Source: an uncultured Paracoccaceae bacterium (GTDB taxonomy: Bacteria > Pseudomonadota > Alphaproteobacteria > Rhodobacterales > Rhodobacteraceae). Taken from it: 64,000 nucleotides of DNA. The position numbers and the translations under genes were made by a program. The stretch is from positions 372,001-436,000 of the forward strand of contig CANLNT010000001.1 of the NCBI GenBank assembly GCA_947492825.1, given 5' to 3'. Shown here in pieces: positions 46,686 through 54,726 of this stretch. The notes under the pieces are model-generated. The model ran no database searches. It had not been told where the DNA came from and worked only from the letters and a program-made list of their open reading frames with translations. Within the stretch, counting starts at the first letter, position 1, and every line of letters starts with the position of its first letter.

Positions 46686-47405
46686 ATGAGCCAAAATACA
46701 ACCGTAACCTCCCGAAAAGAGGGGCCAAAACGCGGCGACGGCGCGCGACGCGTCTATCGAGAGCTACGTGACGAGATCTTGGAGCTGAAACTCGCACCGG
46801 GGTCAGCCTTGGATGAAACCAGCATTGCAAAGCGATTCGAAATGTCACGTTCTCCTGTGCGCGAGGCCATCGTCCGACTCTCGGCAGAGGGGCTTGTGCA
46901 CATGCTTTCTAACCGCTCCACGATCGTTGCCCCGCTCGACATAGCAACGCTCCCGCGATTCATTGAGGCCATCGATTATTTGCAACGCGCGACCACGCGG
47001 CTTGCGGCGGTGCATCGCAAAGACGAAGATATTGCGCCCCTGCGCAATGCGGCAGAGGCCTACGATCTACTTTGTAAACAGGGGGAGCCGCTGGCGATGT
47101 CGGAAGCCAACAAAACCTTCCACATGTTGATCGCACATGCCGGTGGGAACAGTTATCTCGCGCGGGCCTATGAACGCCTGCTGGACGAGGGCCGGCGCAT
47201 TCTGCATTTCCATTATGCTTCGGTTCGGCAAGACGGCACTGAATTCCACCTCAGCCCTGCGCATCATCACATGGTTGACGCGATCGAGGCACAAGATGAA
47301 GAGACGGCGGACAAACTGGCCCATGAACATACCCAAGTGCTGCACGCTCGCATGCAGGAATTTATGAGGGTTCGCTACCTGGATCAGCCCGCGCCTGAGG
47401 CATAA
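46686..47405 (+). CDS. GntR/FadR-family regulator of the aap operon
   Basis: A 239-residue regulator with winged helix VYRELRDEILELKLAPGSALDETSIAKRFEMSRSPVREAIVRLSAEGLV and an FCD domain with metal-type histidines (NKTFHMLIAHAG, SPAHHHMVDAI). The ATG at 46686 (MSQNTT) was chosen over 46611, because the longer leader would start next to the operators and is unlike the family. It is divergent from aapJ and the best candidate to bind the three GTCGAC sites. It is the last clear host-type gene before the mobile element. Confidence 0.87.
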   Translation: MSQNTTVTSRKEGPKRGDGARRVYRELRDEILELKLAPGSALDETSIAKRFEMSRSPVREAIVRLSAEGLVHMLSNRSTIVAPLDIATLPRFIEAIDYLQRATTRLAAVHRKDEDIAPLRNAAEAYDLLCKQGEPLAMSEANKTFHMLIAHAGGNSYLARAYERLLDEGRRILHFHYASVRQDGTEFHLSPAHHHMVDAIEAQDEETADKLAHEHTQVLHARMQEFMRVRYLDQPAPEA

Positions 47406-47970
47406 GATCAGCCTGATGCGAGCGAGCAGTTTCCTTCCGGACGATATCCACACCAGCGAATGATCGGATTGGTGACCCATGCCGCTGCATTTCAACACTG
47501 GCGCTTCAATTGAAAACTGACGCCGCTGTGGCGAAGCGGAAAAATCCATTGTCGGAATAGTCCGATCTCCATACCTTCATTGGAGTTCGATAAGCGGCAG
47601 CAATGTGGGGATAGTCCCGACGAAAAATGTTTCTTGATTTTTTGATGGCCCGCAATGTTCGGGTCGCCACCTCATTGTCGCGCACATCCGCTCTGGTTAT
47701 GAGTTGGTACAGCGTGGAAGGCTCAGTACAAGATTTCAAGTGTCCGTATCCAAATTTCGCGCATTTCGGCGAAATCCTGGCTAAGGCTTGAAAAGAATGG
47801 AGGCGAGTACCAACTCCACGGTTGTGTCTGATTCTGTTCCATCTAGACCGATAAGTATCTGAATAAATTTGAGATAATTGAAGGCCTTTCCATTTTGGTG
47901 TCTTATCCAGTTGCAGCATGACGCATGTGTGTATAGTTTCTATGGTGGGTACAATGGTGGGTTGTTGAAT
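47406..47970. other. 565-bp gap at the left edge of the mobile element
   Basis: No convincing gene. Base composition becomes visibly more AT-rich across this stretch, and the integrase starts at its end, so the left junction (attL) should lie here. No tRNA or tmRNA 3' end was recognised. A leftward frame of 175 codons (47,506-48,033) ends in a segment faintly like the C-terminus of DDE transposases (YPHIAAAYRTPMKVW), which might be a relic, but this is weak. Confidence 0.5.
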
Positions 47971-49233
47971 ATGCCAAGGCGAGCGAAGGAGCTGAGTGCG
48001 ATTGAGGTGAAGAGACTTTCGTCGGGGGTTCACCCGGTAGGAGGGGTTCCTGGACTCTACCTTCAGGTAACCGAAGGCGGGGGCCGTTCTTGGCTTCTCC
48101 GTACACCAGTGGGGGGGAAGCGCAGAGAGATTGGGTTGGGTTCATATCCAGAAGTGTCTTTGAAAGATGCCAGGCTGTCCGCTTCTGAAAACAAAGCAAA
48201 GATTAGGCAGGGCATTAATCCGATTGAAGAACGCAAGCAGTTGCGAAAATCCCTCTCGGATCAAGCAAAACAAAGCATCTCATTTCGCGACGCTTTTGAA
48301 CAGTATGTTCCTATCAAGCAAAGTGAGCTGTCAAAAGGGAGTCATCGGAAGAACTGGAGGAATAGCGTTGATGAGTATGCAATGGCGGTGCTTGGGGCGA
48401 AATCAACGTCTGAAATCGACACAAACCACATCGTTGAAGTACTGAGACCTATCTGGTCTGAAAAGCGCGCTACTGCGGACAAACTGCGAAGAAAGCTCCG
48501 TGCGACGTTGGTTTTTTGTGCAGCGAAAGGATATCGGGAAAGCGATAATCCTGCGGAATGGACAGGAAAGCTATCAAATCTACTGCCAAAATCTGCGGAT
48601 GGATCAGATGAGCAGCACTTCCCCGCGGTGCAATTGCGGGATGTCCAACGCTGTTGGCAAGCAATTCAAAGCCGAACTGGAATCTCAAAGTTGGCACTCA
48701 GCTTTCAGTTTTTGACCGCAACTCGAACCGGTGCCGTTCGGTTCATGACGTGGGATGAGGTGGATTTCGATAACATGGTTTGGACCGTACAGCCCCTACG
48801 ACGATCATCTAAGGTAACTAGAAAGATGGGGCCTCGGCGGGTACCATTGACAGAGGCTATGAAAGACATCCTCGATAGAGTTCCGAGGCACGCCGGGTCA
48901 AAATATGTATTTGTCGCGCCTCGTGGCGGTGCTCTGTCTGATGCGTCTATCGCGGCGGTCTTGAAGAAAACTCACGATGCTGATGTGCGAAATGGCAATC
49001 GCGGCTTCTTGGATGCTCAATCTGGAGAAGTTGCAGTTCCGCACGGTTTTCGTTCTACAATGAAAGACTGGGTCTCAGAGCGCACATCTTATGAGTGGAA
49101 CTTATCTGAGGCAGCCCTTTGGCACTATCTTGGATCTAAAGTCGAACAGGCTTATGCGAGATCGGACGTCATTGAGAAGCGCAGAAAAATGATGGCGGAT
49201 TGGAATGATTTCGTTCGTGGAGTTAAGGTTTAA
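47971..49233 (+). CDS. Tyrosine recombinase integrase, P4-like
   Basis: A 420-residue site-specific recombinase. Residues 1-90 form the DUF4102 arm-binding domain (LTEGGGRSWLLR.., RREIGLGSYPEVSLKDAR). The core-binding domain is at about 105-205 and the catalytic domain at 215-415. Catalytic residues: Arg252 (TATRTGAVRF), His358 and Arg361 (PHGFRST), His385 (LWHYLG) and nucleophile Tyr395 (EQAYARSD). The ATG at 47971 is used rather than the more distant TTG. P4-like integrases usually target tRNA genes and mark one end of an island. The gene abuts the next one with no gap. Confidence 0.93.
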   Translation: MPRRAKELSAIEVKRLSSGVHPVGGVPGLYLQVTEGGGRSWLLRTPVGGKRREIGLGSYPEVSLKDARLSASENKAKIRQGINPIEERKQLRKSLSDQAKQSISFRDAFEQYVPIKQSELSKGSHRKNWRNSVDEYAMAVLGAKSTSEIDTNHIVEVLRPIWSEKRATADKLRRKLRATLVFCAAKGYRESDNPAEWTGKLSNLLPKSADGSDEQHFPAVQLRDVQRCWQAIQSRTGISKLALSFQFLTATRTGAVRFMTWDEVDFDNMVWTVQPLRRSSKVTRKMGPRRVPLTEAMKDILDRVPRHAGSKYVFVAPRGGALSDASIAAVLKKTHDADVRNGNRGFLDAQSGEVAVPHGFRSTMKDWVSERTSYEWNLSEAALWHYLGSKVEQAYARSDVIEKRRKMMADWNDFVRGVKV

Positions 49234-49827
49234 ATGCAGTTTCCAGATGCGATAGAACAAGCAAAGATAATGCTGGAAGGCATTTCAGAAATCCCCACTC
49301 AAGCAGAAATAATGGCAAAGTTAACTCTCGAGACTCTTAGAAGAGGACAGCAAGAAGAGATAACTACATTGGTGGAGCTTTCGGCAACGCAAGGCTTGTC
49401 TTGGGAGGCTACTCGGCTCGTCGCACTAGAACTCGTTTCCAAGAGAGAAGAACTTCCAACCCCTCTTCGCTTATGGTTGATAGACTTTCTGTCCGAAAAA
49501 CCTGGCGAAGAAAAAAGGCCTAAGAGACCCAGTCGCTGGTCGCGTGGGTGGCCAGGCGACAACACAGAGCGGGATCATCTAATACATAGTGTAGTCCAAT
49601 CACTGGTTGACGAAGGCATGACCCCGGCGACTCGCAACGACACATCAGCAGAAATTAGCGCGTGCGACGCGGTGGCTCAGGCACTAATAGAGATTGGCTA
49701 TCGCAAGCTAACTTCTTATAAAGAAATCAAAAGGATATATCTGTACCGAAAGGCCGAAATTCGCGACGGTAGAAACCTTCTGTCGCCCGTGGCGGTTATG
49801 TCTCAAGTAATAACCGGCATTCAATAG
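49234..49827 (+). CDS. Unknown element-borne protein
   Basis: A 197-residue protein whose ATG follows the integrase stop directly. Residues 1-85 look helical (AKIMLEGISEIPTQAEIMAKLTLETLRR). A basic proline-rich linker (EKRPKRPSRWSRGWPG) leads to a C-terminal helical part containing KLTSYKEIKRIYLYRKAEIRD, possibly DNA-binding. No family is recognised. Cotranscription with the integrase suggests a role in integration, excision or replication of the element (inference). Confidence 0.7.
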   Translation: MQFPDAIEQAKIMLEGISEIPTQAEIMAKLTLETLRRGQQEEITTLVELSATQGLSWEATRLVALELVSKREELPTPLRLWLIDFLSEKPGEEKRPKRPSRWSRGWPGDNTERDHLIHSVVQSLVDEGMTPATRNDTSAEISACDAVAQALIEIGYRKLTSYKEIKRIYLYRKAEIRDGRNLLSPVAVMSQVITGIQ

Positions 49828-49879
49828 TCTTCGAAATATAAGAGCACTCTGGCATCTGAAATTAGCAAAGGATGCCCAG

Positions 49880-50068
49880 ATGTTCATTAGCGATAAAGAG
49901 CTTGCAGCTCGCCTCTCAGTGTCACGATCAACCGTCTGGCGATGGATTCATGAGCACGAAGACTTCCCCAGACCATATGCGCTTTCGCCAGGCTGTAAAC
50001 GGTGGAAAGTAGCCGAAATCGACGTTTGGATTGATGGCCGCTCCTCTACGCGAAAGTGTGAAAAATGA
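49880..50068 (+). CDS. AlpA-type HTH regulator / excisionase-like
   Basis: A 62-residue protein with the AlpA/MerR-like winged helix MFISDKELAARLSVSRSTVWRWIHEHEDFPRPYALSPGCKRWKVAEIDVWI. AlpA proteins of P4-type elements activate integrase or act as excision factors. The stop overlaps the polymerase start by four bases (ATGA), so this regulator and the polymerase are translated together, an unusual pairing. Confidence 0.87.
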   Translation: MFISDKELAARLSVSRSTVWRWIHEHEDFPRPYALSPGCKRWKVAEIDVWIDGRSSTRKCEK

Positions 50069-52758
50069 GCGGTACGCACTCGGTTTCCCGAGCCAGTGAT
50101 CTATGCGTCTTCACCGGTTTCTTGACCGATGTTGACGGAGACTTCGTCATTGCATCGGGAGCGATGCATTGCGAATTTGATCTTAAATCCGCTACGGCAG
50201 CCAACAAGAACCACGCTTTGGAAGCGCGGTCCGACGACGAAGTTCCGCCACTCTTCACGCGCAGTCCACTCTGGCCAGAATGCGACCCTAGTCGCGTTTC
50301 GCTCCCAGAAGGAGTCGAAATTTCTCATTTGAAACAGTACCTTCAGAGTGGTGTCAGTTGTCCGCTTATGGGGGCATGGTTCAAGTTTGACACCTTCGGT
50401 CACGAATTGGTTCTATCGCTAGATACTGAGTATCAGAACGACGGCCCGCAAAATGACATCGTCAGTTACCAGGCTTTGGCAATCTCTGCGGAGGGGCGTG
50501 CCATCGAGGTAATCTGGGTCTGCGAGCCCGGCGTAAGAATGTCGCTTGCAGAGATCTGCGAAGTTGTCAGGAAGCTTTTAGGTATCAAGCCTAAAAGGCT
50601 TAAAATGCCTAATGCTAGACAGCCTTCACCAATCCTATTGCTCTGGCATTTCGGGGCTGCGGAGTGGGCCGCCCTTCGCGACCGGGAAAAGTTAGGTAAC
50701 GTGCTTCAAATCATCCGTAAGGTGCCTGTTTCACTAGGCACCGTTCCACTGAAACTGAAGCTCAATAACCGGACGGTGAAGTGCGGGGTAAAAGTAGCCG
50801 ACACGACGCTCCTTGCACCAGCCGGAAAGGGCAGTTTGGCGGCCCTCGGCGAGGTCGTGGGAGTGCCGAAGGTCGGCTTGCCAGATGGCGCTATCACTCG
50901 GATGCGAGACTATCTGGCTGACGACGAATCCAATTTTTCTGCGTATGGTATCAACGACTGTCGCATCACATACGCATATTACGCCCGCATGCATGAGCTC
51001 GCCAACGATGTTTTGGGACTCCCCAATATGCCGCTGACCCTGGGCGGTTTTGGTGTGTCGGGCTACCGGGTTCATACAGGAAATGCAGCTCTTCAGGAGT
51101 TCTTGGGGCTGACTAAGGTTAAGGGTTATCGCAGGACAACCATTGAAAAATCTCCTGAACGAGAAATTGTCGATGGCTTTTTTGCTCCTGCGTTCTGCGG
51201 TGGCTTGAACGTTGCTAATGAGGGAGAGTTCTCAAACACATTGGTTTTGGACCTCGATTTCCGGAGTTGTTACCCTAGTGCAGCAGCGACCCTTCCAATT
51301 CTCGATTGGGATGTCAGCGAACACAGTAATGAGATTGGTCCGCTTCTAGACGCCTCATCGGACATGCAATCCTTACACTCAGCGTCCTCCGTCGCACTGG
51401 CTTATGTCACGTTCAGATTCCCAAAAGACTGTCGTTGGCCCACCATTCCCATTCGCGCGGGAAACCGAGGTCTGATCTACCCGTCTTACGGTACGTCTTT
51501 TGCGACAACGTTTGAGTTGACAGAAGCCTTTAGGAAGGGCGCCGAACTCGACATTCATCGCCTTTTTCATTTGCAACCTGTTTGGAACGAAGATGGTTCT
51601 CCACAGCTGATGTTTGCATCCTATCTCTCGCAGTTGATTGCAAAGCGCGGTGAATACCCCAAGAAGTCTTTGGAAAATCTTATGTTCAAGGAGATGGCAA
51701 ATTCTTTTTATGGAAAGCTGGCACAAGGCGTGAGGCAACGAAATGTCCGCAGTTTCGATGACGTTTCTGCTCTGCCTGAGTCTCCGATTACGTCACCAGC
51801 TCACGCAGGTGCAGTAACCGGAATTGTCCGCGCAGCCTTGATCGGTTTGATTGACGCGATTGAAGAGTGTGGTGGTCGTGTCCTTGCTGCGACAACCGAT
51901 GGTGCAATGGCTTCGTTCCCCCATTTATCGCATTTGCCGCGGCCTGTGAAATTGGGTGATGTTCCCGGGTTAATGAATCGGGTGCTGGAGAAACCAGGTG
52001 TTCGAGCGTTGCAAGCTGGACTGACCAATATGGGGATTTCAGAAGCTCCGATTGAAGTTAAGCACTGCGGCGACAGGGCAATGGTATGGAAAACTCGTGG
52101 CTACATTATCTTTGATGGTGATGACGTCCAACTCGTCGCTCGAGCTGGTCATCGGGCGACCGCAGACGAACTCATTGGTTTTGACAAAGACGATGAAGGC
52201 ACCGCCACTTGGAACCTGAAACGGCTTTCTTCCGTCCAGTCCGTTTGGGATGAAAAGCACGAGGACCTTGTCAGCGTTTTTGAAGATCGGAGGGTGAACC
52301 TTGACTTTGATTATAAACGTATTCCAACGCCTTGTGGTGAGTTTCGACCGCCAGCAGATATGGCAGAGTTCGAGGAATGGCGTGACAAAATGGAGAACAT
52401 CCGCAAAAGGGGTGAAAGAGCTACGATCCCCAAAGTTCGTGCCGCCGTCGCTGGAGTTAAGCTCCAGGGTGGAGAAATGGCGTCGATGAGAAGGCACCTA
52501 TTGAGAGCGGTGGTAAGAAATTTGGGTAACCTTTACCCTATTGATGAGGCAGGATACCCTTTGACTCAGGGGGCACTCGCAAGACTTTTGAACATCTCCG
52601 TATCAGATATCAAGAATGCCAAACGGCGCCCGTTTATCAAGCTTCCACGCACGGAAATGTCGGAGGCCGTCTTGCGCGAACTTGCGGAGATACTGCACCC
52701 CGACGACGCTAAACTAGACTGGAACATGGTCAATAGGGAAGTTTTTGGCGTCTGTTAA
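50065..52758 (+). CDS. Family-B DNA polymerase, piPolB-like
   Basis: An 897-residue polymerase with proofreading and synthesis domains. Exo I is LSLDTE (Asp120, Glu122). An Exo II-like WHFGAAEW is near 194-201, with Glu200 where Asp is usual. Exo III is YGIND (Tyr294, Asp298). Palm motif A is DFRSCYPS (398-405), motif B KEMANSFYG (542-550), and motif C TTDG (610-613) where most relatives have DTDS, keeping the second aspartate (Asp612). KTRGY (676-680) stands at the KxY position. The A-B gap is 144 residues and the B-C gap 62. The C-terminal part (834-855) holds a probable HTH. There is no terminal-protein gene nearby. The size and the integrase neighbourhood match primer-independent polymerases of pipolins (established family; assignment inferred). 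Confidence 0.8.
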   Translation: MSGTHSVSRASDLCVFTGFLTDVDGDFVIASGAMHCEFDLKSATAANKNHALEARSDDEVPPLFTRSPLWPECDPSRVSLPEGVEISHLKQYLQSGVSCPLMGAWFKFDTFGHELVLSLDTEYQNDGPQNDIVSYQALAISAEGRAIEVIWVCEPGVRMSLAEICEVVRKLLGIKPKRLKMPNARQPSPILLLWHFGAAEWAALRDREKLGNVLQIIRKVPVSLGTVPLKLKLNNRTVKCGVKVADTTLLAPAGKGSLAALGEVVGVPKVGLPDGAITRMRDYLADDESNFSAYGINDCRITYAYYARMHELANDVLGLPNMPLTLGGFGVSGYRVHTGNAALQEFLGLTKVKGYRRTTIEKSPEREIVDGFFAPAFCGGLNVANEGEFSNTLVLDLDFRSCYPSAAATLPILDWDVSEHSNEIGPLLDASSDMQSLHSASSVALAYVTFRFPKDCRWPTIPIRAGNRGLIYPSYGTSFATTFELTEAFRKGAELDIHRLFHLQPVWNEDGSPQLMFASYLSQLIAKRGEYPKKSLENLMFKEMANSFYGKLAQGVRQRNVRSFDDVSALPESPITSPAHAGAVTGIVRAALIGLIDAIEECGGRVLAATTDGAMASFPHLSHLPRPVKLGDVPGLMNRVLEKPGVRALQAGLTNMGISEAPIEVKHCGDRAMVWKTRGYIIFDGDDVQLVARAGHRATADELIGFDKDDEGTATWNLKRLSSVQSVWDEKHEDLVSVFEDRRVNLDFDYKRIPTPCGEFRPPADMAEFEEWRDKMENIRKRGERATIPKVRAAVAGVKLQGGEMASMRRHLLRAVVRNLGNLYPIDEAGYPLTQGALARLLNISVSDIKNAKRRPFIKLPRTEMSEAVLRELAEILHPDDAKLDWNMVNREVFGVC

Positions 52759-52928
52759 CAAAATCCTTTGGCAACCAAAAGGAGTGCATGCAGTCTGTTT
52801 GCAGCCTGTGCGCAATTTCGTCCCCAGAGGGACCTTGCTTTCTCAATCTGCGAACCGTTGATACCAAAGGAACATCCAGTTGGCGAAACCTTCTTACCGC
52901 TCCTTGAATCCGGGATGGTCAAGGCTGA

Positions 52929-54596
52929 TCAGGCAATCATTGCCCTAGCTTTCTGTCGCACGTCTGGGTGGATGTGTATCTGATTGAGCGGGGCCGCAAA
53001 GTGACTACTGAGGATCACCGCGAGATCATCGGCGCCGCCGATCGCGGAAAGGTCCTCGTAGGTACGGTAGGTGATCCGAACCTCGACGCCGTCTATCTCC
53101 ACAGCTGTGGTCATCCCCGGTTCGGCGGCATGCGAATGGAACTCGAGCTGCACGCACCAATCGCTCAGAGGTGCTCGGTCCTCGAGTTCCTCCGCGCGTA
53201 GAGGGAGTACGTTCGCCATCGTAAAGAGGTGGTCCTGTACATATTTTTCGGTCAAACGCCCGCCATGCGCCTCGACTGCAACGATGATGGGGTCATTGAT
53301 GTGCTTCAGTTCCGCGTCACCGAGTTTGCGAGATGCTGTGTTCGTCGTGAATACACTGTCGCCGAAGCCGCGCTGGCGCCACTGGGTAAGATCGCCAGCT
53401 TCATGCAGTGCGATACAGTCGCTGAGCCGCTGCTCGATAACGCCCTTGGTGCCGGTGTTGCCTCGTGAAACGCCCTCCAGCAGCTTCTGAGCGCCTTCTG
53501 GGGTGAAGGGGTCCATGGAAGCCGTCAAGGCGCCTCCAGCGCCCTCTGAGACTCGTATGATGCGATGAAGGGCCGCACGCAGATAGAGGCCCACTGCAGC
53601 GCGCGACGGGTCGCTGAGCCGGTCCAACTCGGCAAGGATATCGACCAGAGCGCGGGCGGCGTGCCGCTCTTTTTGTTTTTTCGAGGAGGCCCAGCCTGCG
53701 CTAAGGGTATCGACCGATTTCGCGTTGTTGAGGAATGGCGACAAGCCGACGTTCAGCCCTGCCTCGTTGTAGCGCGCGGTCAGCCAGAGAACGCCTTCAC
53801 CTCTCGGTGAGAATTCATAGCCGTTGGTGAGGCGATGATTGTAGATCTGCAAGAGGCTGGTTTGGAAATGCAGCATCACAAGGTATGGCGTATGCCGCTC
53901 GTCGATCAGGAGCGTCTGGAGTTGTACGGCCAGATCATCGGCGTAGCCGAAGGACCGGCACGTCTTGGAGAGGAAACCGACGATCCCTTGTAGATCGAGA
54001 TCACCAAGAAGGTCCGGTTCAGAGGACTTGTCCTCAATATAGATTGCCTCGACATCCGCAGCTGACACTTCCTGCTTGATGCCGCACAGATCGAGGATGA
54101 ATCTTGGCGTGGACCAGCTTTTGCTTATCATGATACCGTCGGCCAAGAGGATCGAGTAGATCCGCGAGGCCGTCATACCGCCAGCCGTGGCCATTAGCAT
54201 CATTGTGTGAGCATAAGAAAGGACACGCATGGCGGCTTCGTGGTCCACCTTCTCTTCTTGCATTATTCTGCTGTGAATTTCGAAATACTTCGTCGAAAAC
54301 TGGTCGAGAATGTGCGTGTAGGTCGCCTCGTCGCCCAGGGCTTCAGGTTCGATCATGTACGTCGGCGGCTGCGATCCAGGCGAATAAATCAAATCCCGGA
54401 CAAAGCCAGCGAACTCTGCTGAAGGTGCGCCGGTTTTTCGCCAAGCCGACGCTTCCAAGCGCACCCAGTCCGCCTTTGCCTCTCCGACCCTGATTGCGTC
54501 TAGGATTTCAGAGGCACGCGCGCCATATGCATCTCCGATCCCTGGTTTTACCGGGAGGAGGAGCGTTCGTATCGCCGCGTCGAGATCGGTTGCCAT
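52929..54596 (-). CDS. Unrecognised 555-residue protein divergent from a DNA methyltransferase
   Basis: A large soluble protein with no signal peptide and no recognised domain. It is mostly helical to about residue 440 (MRVLSYAHTMMLMATAGG, ARALVDILAELDRLSDPSRAAVGLYLRAALHRIIRV). A more beta-rich end follows (DWCVQLEFHSHAA, AVEIDGVEVRITYRTYEDL). It is divergent from the cytosine methyltransferase, across 130 bp with an inverted repeat. A partner restriction enzyme is the obvious guess, but no PD-(D/E)XK, HNH or GIY-YIG motif can be pointed to. Other roles, such as a methylation-linked defence effector, are equally open. Confidence 0.6.
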   Translation of the reverse strand: MATDLDAAIRTLLLPVKPGIGDAYGARASEILDAIRVGEAKADWVRLEASAWRKTGAPSAEFAGFVRDLIYSPGSQPPTYMIEPEALGDEATYTHILDQFSTKYFEIHSRIMQEEKVDHEAAMRVLSYAHTMMLMATAGGMTASRIYSILLADGIMISKSWSTPRFILDLCGIKQEVSAADVEAIYIEDKSSEPDLLGDLDLQGIVGFLSKTCRSFGYADDLAVQLQTLLIDERHTPYLVMLHFQTSLLQIYNHRLTNGYEFSPRGEGVLWLTARYNEAGLNVGLSPFLNNAKSVDTLSAGWASSKKQKERHAARALVDILAELDRLSDPSRAAVGLYLRAALHRIIRVSEGAGGALTASMDPFTPEGAQKLLEGVSRGNTGTKGVIEQRLSDCIALHEAGDLTQWRQRGFGDSVFTTNTASRKLGDAELKHINDPIIVAVEAHGGRLTEKYVQDHLFTMANVLPLRAEELEDRAPLSDWCVQLEFHSHAAEPGMTTAVEIDGVEVRITYRTYEDLSAIGGADDLAVILSSHFAAPLNQIHIHPDVRQKARAMIA

Positions 54597-54628
54597 AAAC
54601 TATTCCGTAAATATCTTATGCCTTTAAT

Positions 54629-54650
54629 GCCCAGCAAAGTGCTGATGGGC
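54629..54650. promoter_or_regulatory. Inverted repeat in the divergent methyltransferase promoter
   Basis: GCCCA-GCA-AAG-TGC-TGA-TGGGC forms an interrupted inverted repeat between the two divergent genes, a location where restriction-modification units often have their control site. Confidence 0.4.
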
Positions 54651-54726
54651 AACAATATCTTGCATATTGGGTGTTTTCTGACACAAGGTGGCGGAAAATC
54701 GAAGCATTTGGATGAGGAGGTCTGGC

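Noticed and set aside
47506-48033. A 175-codon leftward frame at the element boundary, with a faint transposase-like end
   Set aside because: It overlaps the integrase start, lacks DDE residues, and the similarity rests on one short segment, so it is mentioned only in the gap entry.
52759-52800. CCTTTGG/CCAAAAGG hairpin after the polymerase as a terminator
   Set aside because: The stem is short with a bulge and lacks a T-tract on the plus strand; on the minus strand it has only GATTTTG, so support is weak.
52768-52983. A short rightward frame after the polymerase
   Set aside because: It has no ribosome site and runs into the antisense side of the 555-residue gene.
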